Of a DNA stretch of 64,000 nucleotides, positions 55,223 to 64,000 are shown piece by piece. The stretch lies in the NCBI GenBank assembly GCA_022747635.1, contig JAKTNV010000231.1:124001-188000 (forward strand), read 5' to 3'. The notes beneath the pieces are model-generated. The model did no database searches. It was not told the origin of the DNA and saw only the letters and a program-made list of their open reading frames with translations. The translations under genes and the position numbers were made by a program. This DNA comes from Hetaerina americana (Eukaryota; Arthropoda; Insecta; Odonata; Calopterygidae). Every line of letters begins with the position of its first letter. The stretch's first letter is position 1.

Positions 55223-55228
55223 TATATA
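55223..55228 (+). promoter_or_regulatory. LTR TATA box
   Basis: GGTATATAAGG follows the duplicated segment by about 15 bp. Transcription would start some 30 bp downstream, defining the U3/R border. The right LTR has the same box at 57,708. Confidence 0.65.
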
Positions 55229-55282
55229 AGGAGGGACCTGAGACCCGAACAGACAGAGTCGGAGGTGGGAGTCCATCAGGGA

Positions 55283-55544
55283 GAGACCGCAGAGAGAACA
55301 TCCTCGGTCTACTCCGCTCCCCTCTGATGGAAGCGACCGCAGAGAGCACATCCTCGGTCAACTCCGCTCCCCTCTCGAGGAAGCGATCGCAGAGAGCACA
55401 TCCTCGGTCAACTCCGCCCCCCCCCCTCTGGAGGAAGCGACCGCAGAGAGCAAATCCTCGGTCAAGTCCGCTCCCCTCTGGAGGAAGCGACCGCAGAGAG
55501 CACATCCTCGGTCAACTCCGATCCCCTCAAGAGGAATTCGAGGC
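55283..55544 (+). repeat. Five ~50-bp tandem units in the LTR leader
   Basis: Each unit contains GACCGCAGAGAG, ATCCTCGGTC and CTCCGCTCCCCTC or close variants. The same array occurs in the right LTR at about 57,768-58,029. It would lie in the 5' leader of the RNA, where it could act in packaging or dimerisation, though this is speculation. Confidence 0.85.
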
Positions 55545-56025
55545 AACCAGGACCAAAGCAACCGGACGGATGCCGCGTCCACCGCGCCGCCTCCCAGCGC
55601 CAACCGAGCTCGACGCCGCACGGAGGACCGACCCGCCGCGACGCCGCCCCGCCGCTCCGACACTCTGCCACCAGCACCTCCGACGACCACCCCGGGATCA
55701 TCGCCGACCCTCGAGGACTACCGGACCTGGTTGGCCGAGGCCGCCCTTCCTACGTGGCCGGTGCTGAGTCTCCTGACGCCGCCCACCCCGCAGTACCGCC
55801 TCCGGCCCCTGGACTCTCCAAGGACGCCCTACGCAGAGGTGCCGAGGCTGCCCCTATTTGGCTCGCCGGACCGTCGGGCTCCCGCGACCAGCCAGAAGCC
55901 GGACAGGACCCCGGCCGCCATCCACCTGCTGGAGCTGAACCGGACTACACGCGCCCTTCAGGCAAACGACACTCGACCTTCTCCCTGGGAGAAGGTCCCC
56001 TTTACTGTAATCCTTTACTGGACGG

Positions 56026-56031
56026 AATAAA
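56026..56031 (+). terminator. LTR polyadenylation signal AATAAA
   Basis: A canonical signal sits about 140 bp before the end of the LTR. In the right LTR the same signal at about 58,510 would end the transcript. Confidence 0.6.
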
Positions 56032-56173
56032 CGCCCTTCGGGGTAATCAACGGAACAGCAGGGAGGTTTATTTTCTCCAGCAACCCCAGCCCTTGCCTGG
56101 GCAGAATGCTCACTCGCTCTCGCGTTTCGGGGCGGGTCGCACAGCCAACCCCGGACGCCAGCGACGCGACAAT

Positions 56174-56184
56174 TGGCGCCCAAC
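56174..56184 (+). other. Primer-binding site, tRNA-Lys type
   Basis: TGGCGCCCAAC begins 2 bp after the left LTR. This matches the 3' end of tRNA-Lys as used by many retroelements. Its position confirms the LTR boundary. Confidence 0.85.
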
Positions 56185-56207
56185 TAACGGGGACTACGAC
56201 TAGCTGC

Positions 56208-57323
56208 ATGGAGAGCAGCTGGGATCCACGGGCCCCTCTGACTGACGACGCCCGGCAACCAGCGACGAGTGTCCCACAGACCCCACCGAGGGACGACGCC
56301 TCAACTTCGGCAGGCGAGATGGACAACGGTCGCGGAAATGCACCAGACACCCAGTCGGTCGACACCGAACCGGGAGACGTTTCCACCATGGCGACTCAGC
56401 CCATCAATGGAACACTCGCTGCAACCATCACGGCTCTTCCGAGAGAGCCTTACCAACACTCGGTGGCGCCCAACCTAACTCGCACCCGAACCAGGGACCA
56501 ATGCGAAACTCCAAACTGCAGTGGGGTGGGGGAACACCTGATCTCCTGCGCCTGCTGCCACCATTGGTTTCACCATCTCTGCCTAGGATGGAGGGACGAA
56601 GCCAGGGACACAAGTGGTCTACAGTTTGTGTGCGGAAGATGCACCCTGCCGCAGCAACGCAGCCGCCCACAGCTATCCTCTCCGGAACCCGCCTACCGGA
56701 CACCGTGGCCGGAGTTTTTCGGGAGAGAAGCAGAGGACCCAGAAAGGTTCCTAAGAGATATGGAAGCTGCATTTCGGGATGACCAACTACCAACGACATG
56801 GTGGGTCCGCAGGGCGGAGCAACAACTACAGGAGGAAGCACGGCGATGGTGGACACCGTACCGGGAGTTCTCTCTGACCTGGGGAGACTTCAAAAACAGG
56901 CTTCGGGGACGTTACGACACTCCAGCCCGGAGAGCGCTTATACAATCCAAACTATTTGGAAGTACTCAAGCACAGAAGGAAAGCGCGGAGATGTTTATCC
57001 TGAAGAAGCTGCAACTGTTTAAAAGATTATTCCCGGACGGAAACCAAGAAACCATGTTGCCGACCTTAATAGAACAGCTTCTGCCACGGATAAGGCAAAC
57101 GCTGCGCGCCAGCCCACCAAAAACCACGGAAGAATTAATACGGCTAGCAAGCGCCATCTCAGCGGACCAGGCCGAGGACACCAGCCAAGGCCGACCAGCA
57201 GGAGCACCTAAATGCAGATTTTGTCCCGGACATCACTTCCATCGGGACTGCCCCGAAAATCACGCGGGAAACGAGAGGGCGGGAAAATACCAGACCCCTT
57301 CAAACCCGCCCCAGCACCCATAG
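56208..57323 (+). CDS. Gag with embedded PHD-like finger (LTR element)
   Basis: A 371-residue Gag would form the virus-like particle. Residues ~99-145 form a PHD-like zinc finger (CETPNC, ISCACC, HHWFHHLC, FVCGRC), unusual for Gag. Residues ~155-300 look like a Ty3/Gypsy retrotransposon Gag domain (FFGREAEDPERFLRDMEAAF, TWGDFKNRLRGRYDTP). A zinc knuckle, CRFCPGHHFHRDC, starts near residue 336. The ATG at 56,208 is the first after the primer-binding site; the frame is open back to an ATG at 56,106 inside the LTR. The stop is 88 bp before the right LTR. An overlapping frame open past the stop may be the remnant of a pol start. Confidence 0.9.
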   Translation: MESSWDPRAPLTDDARQPATSVPQTPPRDDASTSAGEMDNGRGNAPDTQSVDTEPGDVSTMATQPINGTLAATITALPREPYQHSVAPNLTRTRTRDQCETPNCSGVGEHLISCACCHHWFHHLCLGWRDEARDTSGLQFVCGRCTLPQQRSRPQLSSPEPAYRTPWPEFFGREAEDPERFLRDMEAAFRDDQLPTTWWVRRAEQQLQEEARRWWTPYREFSLTWGDFKNRLRGRYDTPARRALIQSKLFGSTQAQKESAEMFILKKLQLFKRLFPDGNQETMLPTLIEQLLPRIRQTLRASPPKTTEELIRLASAISADQAEDTSQGRPAGAPKCRFCPGHHFHRDCPENHAGNERAGKYQTPSNPPQHP

Positions 57324-57397
57324 GGGTCACACAACCCACGGAAACAGGCCCAGAAACAATCGGGCGCTCGCTCTTCGTAGCGGGTTTTGCGCCAACT

Positions 57398-57411
57398 GGG
57401 GAGGGGTGGGA
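57398..57411 (+). other. Polypurine tract
   Basis: GGGGAGGGGTGGGA lies directly before the right LTR and is the expected plus-strand priming site. Confidence 0.8.
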
Positions 57412-58655
57412 TGATGTGCGCCTACTGTGGCCAAAGTCCGCTCCGCAGAGCGAAGACAATTCAAATCTCCCGGCAGCGGAGAATCTTCCCCTCCACCCGC
57501 GCTCCGATGCAATAGGGGGAGAGTCTGCCACGTGGAGAGCGCGACGTCACAATGTCACGTGGTCTCCCCTCCCCCGGAGTCCCCTCAGCGCTCGCCCATT
57601 GGCTACCGCCAGGGCATGTGAGCGATACGTCACAATGTCACGTGGTCTCCCCTCCCCCGGAGTCCCCTCAGCGCTCGCCCATTGGCTACCGCCCGGGCCA
57701 GGGCAGGTATATAAGGAGGGACCTGAGACCCGAACAGACAGAGTCGGAGGTGGGAGTCCATCAGGGAGAGACCGCAGAGAGAACATCCTCGGTCTACTCC
57801 GCTCCCCTCTGATGGAAGCGACCGCAGAGAGCACATCCTCGGTCAACTCCGCTCCCCTCTCGAGGAAGCGATCGCAGAGAGCACATCCTCGGTCAACTCC
57901 GCCCCCCCCCTCTGGAGGAAGCGACCGCAGAGAGCAAATCCTCGGTCAAGTCCGCTCCCCTCTGGAGGAAGCGACCGCAGAGAGCACATCCTCGGTCAAC
58001 TCCGATCCCCTCAAGAGGAATTCGAGGCAACCAGGACCAAAGCAACCGGACGGATGCCGCGTCCACCGCGCCGCCTCCCAGCGCCAACCGAGCTCGACGC
58101 CGCACGGAGGACCGACCCGCCGCGACGCCGCCCCGCCGCTCCGACACTCTGCCACCAGCACCTCCGACGACCACCCCGGGATCATCGCCGACCCTCGAGG
58201 ACTACCGGACCTGGTTGGCCGAGGCCGCCCTTCCTACGTGGCCGGTGCTGAGTCTCCTGACGCCGCCCACCCCGCAGTACCGCCTCCGGCCCCTGGACTC
58301 TCCAAGGACGCCCTACGCAGAGGTGCCGAGGCTGCCCCTATTTGGCTCGCCGGACCGTCGGGCTCCCGCGACCAGCCAGAAGCCGGACAGGACCCCGGCC
58401 GCCATCCACCTGCTGGAGCTGAACCGGACTACACGCGCCCTTCAGGCAAACGACACTCGACCTTCTCCCTGGGAGAAGGTCCCCTTTACTGTAATCCTTT
58501 ACTGGACGGAATAAACGCCCTTCGGGGTAATCAACGGAACAGCAGGGAGGTTTATTTTCTCCAGCAACCCCAGCCCTTGCCTGGGCAGAATGCTCACTCG
58601 CTCTCGCGTTTCGGGGCGGGTCGCACAGCCAACCCCGGACGCCAGCGACGCGACA
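57412..58655 (+). repeat. Right LTR
   Basis: Matches the left LTR along its whole length; the C-run at 57,901-57,910 is one base shorter. Ends CGACA at 58,655, followed by AGGG. Confidence 0.93.
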
Positions 58656-59032
58656 AGGGTTAGACATTCCTGGTCCCCCGGTACTTCAATATGATGTCCT
58701 GGTTTAGGGCCGGCCAGGTCCTTGAACGTCCTTGTTGACAACGGGGGTCCAGGTTGGATTATGCCGCCTGCAGCTGCCTGGCTGTTGGAAATGCGCTGCG
58801 AATTTTCCTCAACTTTTTCCGTTAGTTGAGTCATCATATGTCTAAGGGCTACTGCCCAGGTGGGCTCTTCTTCCCCCATGGATAGGATCGGAGAGACGTT
58901 CCGTGGGTGCGGTGGAGAAGGTGAGGCTGAGCGACTTGGTCCGGGTTCGGGATGCGCGCATGGCGGGGTTGATTTGCGCTTTTGGCGGGTATGGCGCGGT
59001 GAGAAAACCGGCGAGGTACTTCTCTGAGACAT
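58656..59032 (-). pseudogene. Gag-like ORF, N-terminal half (split by the LTR element)
   Basis: On the minus strand ATG at 59,032 opens a Ser/Pro/Arg-rich N-terminus (SQRSTSPVFSPRHTRQKRK, with basic patches), then a helical, probably coiled segment (WAVALRHMMTQLTEKVEENS). It is interrupted at 58,656 by the LTR element and continues at 54,922. The AGGG duplication at 58,656-58,659 is part of this sequence. The frame is also open upstream of the ATG to about 59,071. An orphan RNase H lies just upstream on the same strand. Confidence 0.6.
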
Positions 59033-59092
59033 GAGCGGGGAGAGAGATCTGGCAGCACAACTCCTTGCCAACTTTTCCGACCGACTGCCGCC

Positions 59093-59440
59093 TCAGGCTT
59101 CGTCCCTCCTATATATCCATCCAGCCGCCGTATGGGCGGCCGATCTGGCATAGGGAGGAAGGACGGTCCAAGACGGACGATCGGCCAGATTGTCGGCGGT
59201 GTAGATGTACTGCCAGGTCACGACCTGTGACATTACTTTTATGAACTTAACATACATAAATTTCAGGTCAGGGTTTGCGAACAGGGCCCCTTTACCTTTC
59301 AACATTGAATGTATAACAGCAGTATTATCACAATACATACAAATTGAATAATGTTCAGGGCAGACTTGAGCTGCGTGCGATAACGCCATTAGTGCCGCGT
59401 AGGCTTCTGCTTCTAGGATTGGCATGGTGTCATCGAAAGC
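59093..59440 (-). pseudogene. Orphan retroelement RNase H domain
   Basis: The minus strand reads WAFDDTMPILEAEAYAALMA, MYCDNTAVIHSMLKGKG and TWQYIYTADNLADRPSW. These give the Glu, the DN-T and the D-x-LAD motifs of an RNase H fold. The style (DNTAV, NLADRPS) is closer to DIRS/Ngaro or caulimovirus-like RNases H than to the LINE type in this window. No RT is found upstream; the domain starts at 59,440 in AT-rich repeat sequence. It may be the end of one copy of the element whose gag-like ORF begins 60 bp later. Family assignment is uncertain. Confidence 0.6.
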
Positions 59441-59689
59441 CCAGATTTATTATTATTTATTATTGGGTGCAGAGCAACACCCGGGAGTGAGAAAGTGGTG
59501 CTGAGTTAGCCACTCCTCCCGGATGCCTTGCAACGTGGGCTATACCACCCGTTGACTGTCTGGCTGCGGAGTACTTGAGGTTATGGAAAGTGTTATTTGA
59601 AAACCCCCTGTCTCGTCTCCTGTCTTGTCTGTCTAATGATCTGTGATGATCTGTCTCCTCCGGAATGGAATTGCTGCCTCGTCTCGGGT
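59441..59689. other. Short unassigned stretch
   Basis: Begins with TTATTATTATTTATTATT low-complexity sequence. No coding or repeat assignment is supported for the rest. Confidence 0.35.
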
Positions 59690-60262
59690 ACGCACGGCGA
59701 ACATTTGGGGCATCAACACACACCTACGCAAACTTCCCAAGTGGACGTCAACATGGAAAATCAAGATAAACGTCGACAAAAGTACACACGTCCACTCCGC
59801 ACCTCCCTATAACGCTTCACAAACATTTAATTCCCAGAGCTACCTCGCACCGCTTCCTTGGCGTCATTCTTGACGACAAAGTAACCTTTCGTTCCCACCT
59901 GGACTTTTGCCGAACGACAGCGATCGTCGTATGGAATAAACTATCATGCCTCACCTCGACGACATCGCCACTTAGCCTCAAGGACCGAATGCGCCTTTAC
60001 AAGGCGATTATTCGGCCCAAATTTCTATATGCCTGCTGTTTTCGCAAACCGGAAAACAACATGGCGCCACCCGGAAACAATTCAAAATAAATATATCCGG
60101 GGCTTATTGAACATAATCTGCAGGACGCGAATGGCTGACGTCCCTGCCGCCCATGATCTCCCGTCTGTCGCGGATTTCATTCGCAAACAGACCGCCATAT
60201 TCCATTCGCGCCTGAAATCAGCTGGTAATTCTCTCCTCACGAATATCCGGGAACTTTTTGTT
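59690..60262 (+). pseudogene. Jockey-type RT 3' relic, plus strand
   Basis: Broken frames read LRKLPKWTSTWKIKINVDKS, then PLPWRHS, PLQGDYSAQI and WLTSLPPMI. They line up in order with the RT thumb of the minus-strand relic at 60,700-61,490 (TKTWKLQINPTKS, RLYKAIVRLK). Many stops and frameshifts are present. It is an old 5'-truncated copy ending near 60,260-60,300. Confidence 0.65.
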
Positions 60263-60299
60263 CAAGGTAGTATGTACGTTTGCTTTTGTTGTTTGTGTG

Positions 60300-60690
60300 A
60301 AGATGAAGCTTATAGTCTAAGTTAAAGTTATTTACATGGCTTATATAAAGGTATATAAAAATATTTGTAGATATGAATACATAATAGTTATTACAAAGGT
60401 TACAATACAAGTGAATATAAAGGATTTATTTTCCACTTTTTTTATTTTTTAAATATCATGATTTTTTTTAATAGAATGTTTTTTTAATATGTATTGTTTT
60501 TTCTTTTGTGTATATATATATTTTTATTATTATTATTATTTTTTCTTTCTTTTTTTCCAAATCCTTTATTTTTTTTTTTAACATACGAATGATAACAAAG
60601 AAAAATATTTTGTTGCGTATTACTTATAACCTAATTACATTTAAAGAAGAAGAAAGAAGATAGGATGGACTCATAGACGAGTGATTTGTT
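60300..60690. other. AT-rich low-complexity stretch between two Jockey relics
   Basis: Long T-runs and TATTATTATT tracts fill this interval. They probably include the 3' UTR or tails of the two facing relics. Confidence 0.5.
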
Positions 60691-60699
60691 TAGGCAGTC

Positions 60700-61490
60700 T
60701 TATTGTAAGGTTATGTGGTATTTCGTAATCCCATACAGGTGTACAAGGAAGGGGTTTTTTGTCAGTTTTAATCTTTTTTGGAACTTTCTTACTGTGTTGT
60801 TGATGAATGTGCTTATTGTGGGGAGTTTGTGGGCTAAGCGCACATGCTGCATATGGGTGGTGCATCTGGGGAGTTTTAGTAACTGGCGAAGGGTCTTGTT
60901 TTGGAATATCTCCAAGGATTTCCTAATACTTTTGTTGATTGCGAAGATCTCACAACCAGAAAGCAGTTTCAGACGGACAATTGCTTTGTATAAACGGACT
61001 CTTGTGGAATGAGACAATGGAGAGTTTTCGGTGAACAGACATGGGAGTTTGTTTCTAGCTACAAGTGCCGTAGTTTTACACTGAGATAAGTGATCCTGAT
61101 AGGTGAGTGCCCAGTCCAGAATTACGCCCAGAAAACGATGGTTTGAGGCCCTTGGAATAGGTGTTTTGTTAATTCTCTGAAAGTTTTTAGTGTCGTGTTT
61201 GCGTCCGTGTTCAAAGTGTACATGTGTGCTTTTTGTGGGGTTGATTTGTAGTTTCCATGTTTTTGTCCAGCGGTGTATTTTGGTAAGGTGCCCGTTTAGT
61301 TTACGTATGTTGTTGTCGGAAGAACGCAAAGTGGCCGAGATGGCTGTGTCGTCTGCATACATGTGTTTGTGTAAATCGTGAAGTCGGCAAATCATTGACG
61401 TGTATGTTGAATAGTAAAGGACTAAGCAGGGATCCTTGTGGAACGCCAGCGGTGGCCGGACGCACTGTTGACGTAGCTGGTCCATCGGCG
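60700..61490 (-). pseudogene. Jockey-type RT C-terminal relic, minus strand
   Basis: The minus strand carries GVPQGSLLSPLLFN in one frame (near 61,450-61,400), then in another frame the active site MYADDTAIS. This is followed by WTKTWKLQINPTKSTHVHF, FLGVILDWALTYQDHL and a thumb region. The rest is open to 60,700. One frameshift near 61,395 separates the two parts. The endonuclease and first half of the RT are absent. The element has no RNase H. Confidence 0.85.
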
Positions 61491-64000
61491 ACTGTAAATG
61501 TTGATTTTGTGGAGTTGAACTATGAGATCATATTGAGAAGATGGCATTACTTGTTCTGTATTTCTTAACTCTGTAAATTTGTATGTTCCACTCAGAAATC
61601 TATTGGGTTGCTGTTTCTTCAGAACTTTTCGATTGGAGGAATTTCACCATCGAGATGTCTCCCAAAGGCTGTAATGGTGATTCTGAATTTCAGTTATCAT
61701 CAGCATGACTGGACCTGTATGGATATGTGTTCCATCAGCAAATGCAGCTTCATGTTACGTGCATAATTGCATGTACGCTCTTCATCCTTCCATCCTGCAA
61801 GGAGTTTCTGCATGAACTCTAATTACATTTGTTCAACAGCCAACGTCCAGGTAAACTTGTCTTCTGGCCTGACATGTGGATTTGCTGCATTTGGAACTCT
61901 TCAGTGCAGACCACTTGTCCTTGTACTCGGCTAGAGTGAGTGACCTCAACCAGACATTACTAGAGGTACCATCCCCGAGCAAACGCACATTGGTGGCTTC
62001 AATTTCAAGTCTGTAATTAATTAGGTGCAATTGTTATGTTTTGGGTGCTGTGATAGTAAAATGGTTTGGTGCCCCTTTTTTATGTTCATTTGCCTATCTC
62101 CATAAGAAATTTTATTGCTGCTTGTGACCATGAAGACAAGTCCATCCTAGGGTGTTTCCCCAAAATTGACAATCAAAGTATCAAGAGGATAATATATTCC
62201 ATCAATACTTACAGGTTCATTGCAATGCTGTACTGTGGTTAGCACATGAAATGAGATAGTTATGCCATCCTCTGGCATTAATATCAAATAACCTCTGACG
62301 TGATTCCTGGGATCTCTTTTCAGATTGTTGGATAGGTGAGGAGTGAAAGGTGGAGATCATTGGTCTCTCCCACTCACTTGTCTTTCCAAATTTGCAGGAG
62401 AACATCTTTTATCTTTGGTATGCTTCCTTGTCTTTTGGTGTCTTTTGCTGATTTCAGACTTTCAGGCAGACCTCTATGTACTCTGGTCCTAAGCAGCAAT
62501 GATGCCTTTGTCTGACCAAAATAGAACATCGCACGGGTCATGTTAGTCAAATCGGTACTGTCATCAACTTCAGATTCACTGCAAATGCAGGCCACGTACA
62601 GTTTTCTTGGTAATTGTTACATTGTCTTCACGGTTACCTTGGTTTTTCGTTATTGTTGGAACTCGTGTCAGTTCTTTCTTGACTTGAAACATCATACCAA
62701 TTATTGGCAAAAAGTATATGTTTGATGTATTTTTTCTGTTCTCTGCAGGCTTATTTATATACGTTATAACAGTAATCTTTGCGTGTTTAAAAAATAACAT
62801 CTTTCAAAAGCACCTTTAGTTTCACTAAAACAATATGGAAAAAATGTCAAGTATTAAGGAAATAGCACCTAATAATTCCATTGTGAATAGGCACCCGCCA
62901 GATGGTAGGTTTTTATCTGTTAAATAAATTTTATTTATAAAAATTGTTTTGTACAATTGTGAAGAAAAATATATTACTCTAACCTTAACCACTGAAAAAA
63001 TATTGATAGAAATAATCTCTGGTTTTTTTTTGGGTTCCACCAGGTCTTGCAGTTGACGCCACTGACGGAAGGCCCCTCCAAGGCATCCTCTGGATGATAG
63101 CAACCATCGTGGCTATAGCTCATCTCAGCACCGCTGTAGCAGTTGCCATTCCTCATAGCTGCCCACCATGGCTAATTCCCAACCAGGGCAATGCAACTTG
63201 GTCCCCCTTCCCTGGAATGAGGGTGGTGTCATGGATATGAAGACACCCAGCCTCCTCACATTTCTCTCCCATCAGAAATGTGAGGTCCCTCCAGAGATAG
63301 AGAGAAGAAAGCCTGGGTACCACATTCCAGGAGTCCAGGTTTGCCAGAAGGACAGATCGACGCAGAGAGAAGCAGCTGTTTTGGTTATTCATCATCTTGA
63401 GTGCTCAGAGATTCCCACTGCCAGCCTTTCAGTCAACAGAAGCCACTGCCATTGACCTGAAGTGCAGCAAGGCTCCTCTTTGCCTCGCGTCCTTTTAAAT
63501 CTCAGAAACTCAGTCGGCAGGCTACATGAGGGATGAGTGGCGTGATGGACACTGCAGTGTGGTGAGGTGAAGCATACTTCGGAAGTTCAGTAAGATTCTG
63601 AAGATCTTTGAAAGCCTGATAAATTATCATAACAAAAATAATAAGCTGCTTGGCTATCAATGAGGGTCACCGCTGGTGACATTCAGAGTAGAATCTCCAA
63701 AGGGTGGTTGCCCATGGTGATCCTGGGCATTGTATACACGTCCCGGAGCAATTATTGAGTACAATTTGAATTGGAAATGTCACAGTATGGTGGGGGTGCG
63801 AATAGGTGGCATGTTAGATTTGTAAGATTATTTACTACCCAAAGAGAAAAAGAGACGGTTTGAAGTGGCGTATCAAAGAAGGCACAAAGGAAACACTGTA
63901 AATTTATTTGTAAATGAACATGCACTGTAATAAGGTGAGGTCACGTGACCTAGGAAGAAGAATGACCCAGAGACATAGGATAGACTCTAAGACGTGATAT
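61491..64000. other. Unassigned DNA at the window end
   Basis: No gene can be named. One exon-like segment is listed at 62,378-62,578 (-). Around 63,040-63,450 both strands have moderately long open stretches with balanced composition and an acceptor-like TTTGGGTTCCACCAG at 63,029-63,043, but no homology I recognise. It may be a decayed repeat. Confidence 0.35.
62378..62578 (-). other. Candidate coding exon, minus strand
   Basis: On the minus strand CTGCATTTGCAG gives an acceptor. An open frame follows (ESEVDDSTDLTNMTRAMFYF, then LLLRTRVHRGLPESLKSAKD and IPKIKDVLLQIWKD) and meets a perfect donor, GTGAGT, at 62,377. Length is 201 nt. The protein is not recognised. It could be a host exon, a fragment of a domesticated or dead transposase, or chance. 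Confidence 0.3.

Larger units (their letters stand above)
54927..56171 (+). repeat. Left LTR
   Basis: Starts TGATGTGCGCC and ends GCGACGCGACA. It contains a 67-bp direct duplication (55,059-55,125 and 55,142-55,208) with CGTCACAATGTCACGTGG and an inverted CCAAT box, then a TATA box, about five ~50-bp tandem units, and AATAAA at 56,026. Confidence 0.93.
54927..58655 (+). mobile_element. Gag-only LTR retrotransposon (Ty3/Gypsy type, non-autonomous)
   Basis: Two direct LTRs of 1,245 and 1,244 bp, TG...CA, enclose only 1,240 bp. The interior has a primer-binding site, one gag ORF and a polypurine tract, with no protease, RT, RNase H or integrase. The only LTR difference noticed is one base in a C-run, so insertion is recent. 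A 4-bp AGGG duplication flanks it. The layout matches terminal-repeat elements with a GAG domain described in plants. It must borrow pol from a relative. Confidence 0.93.

Noticed and set aside
54865..55767. 300-residue and longer Pro/Arg-rich open frames across the LTRs, including 57,212-58,663
   Set aside because: GC-rich LTR sequence with tandem repeats keeps several frames open on both strands. There is no domain, and codon content follows the repeat units.
63168..63455. 95-residue plus-strand frame and overlapping minus-strand frame near an acceptor-like site
   Set aside because: Both strands are equally open, no domain is recognised, and splice signals are one-sided.

Overview
The window is eukaryotic, intron-containing and almost wholly built from transposable elements. 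The element mix (I-like and Jockey/CR1-like LINEs, a Penelope-like fragment, a Ty3/Gypsy-type LTR element, a tRNA-derived SINE, a long-TIR DNA element) suggests an invertebrate with a repeat-rich genome, most likely an arthropod. The species cannot be fixed from the sequence. No host gene can be named; two short exon-like segments (26,994-27,167 on + and 62,378-62,578 on -) are the only host candidates.

Layout. 1-6,584: an I-like LINE (copy A, both ORFs open, 5' tip outside the window) joined head-to-tail to a 5'-truncated copy B. 6,585-7,322: a broken CR1-like reverse transcriptase on -. 7,341 to about 23,640: a DNA element with long inverted ends made of ~173-bp tandem units. It contains a Ulp1 protease-PHD reading frame, three copies of an invariant hairpin, a SINE, and a nested full-length, apparently intact I-like copy C (14,373-20,095) with an 11-bp target duplication. 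23,641-31,870: mostly unassigned DNA with a second SINE and one exon-like segment. 31,871-42,747: a CR1/Jockey RT relic followed by a head-to-tail I-like array (a 41-bp tail, then D, E, F). 42,748-51,219: a decayed Jockey-type element on - (gag to endonuclease) split by full I-like copy G, itself split by a 722-bp endonuclease-only Penelope-like insert with perfect 58-bp inverted ends.

52,008-54,177: a near-perfect 757-bp inverted duplication of a Jockey-type gag fragment. 54,178-59,440 (-): an unusual retroelement with a gag-like ORF, a small acidic ORF and an orphan RNase H. Its gag-like frame is split by a gag-only LTR retrotransposon (54,927-58,655) with nearly identical LTRs, a tRNA-Lys-type primer site, a PHD-like finger inside Gag, a 4-bp target duplication and no pol. 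59,690-61,490: two Jockey RT relics arranged tail to tail. The rest is unassigned.

How the parts relate. The I-like family supplies its own ORF1 RNA-binding protein and ORF2 endonuclease-RT-RNase H, and seems recently active (intact A and C, clean target duplications, nested positions). The gag-only LTR element and the endonuclease-only Penelope fragment would need enzymes from elsewhere. The nesting gives a relative order: Jockey, then G, then the Penelope-like insert; the long-TIR element, then C; the minus-strand gag-like element, then the LTR element.
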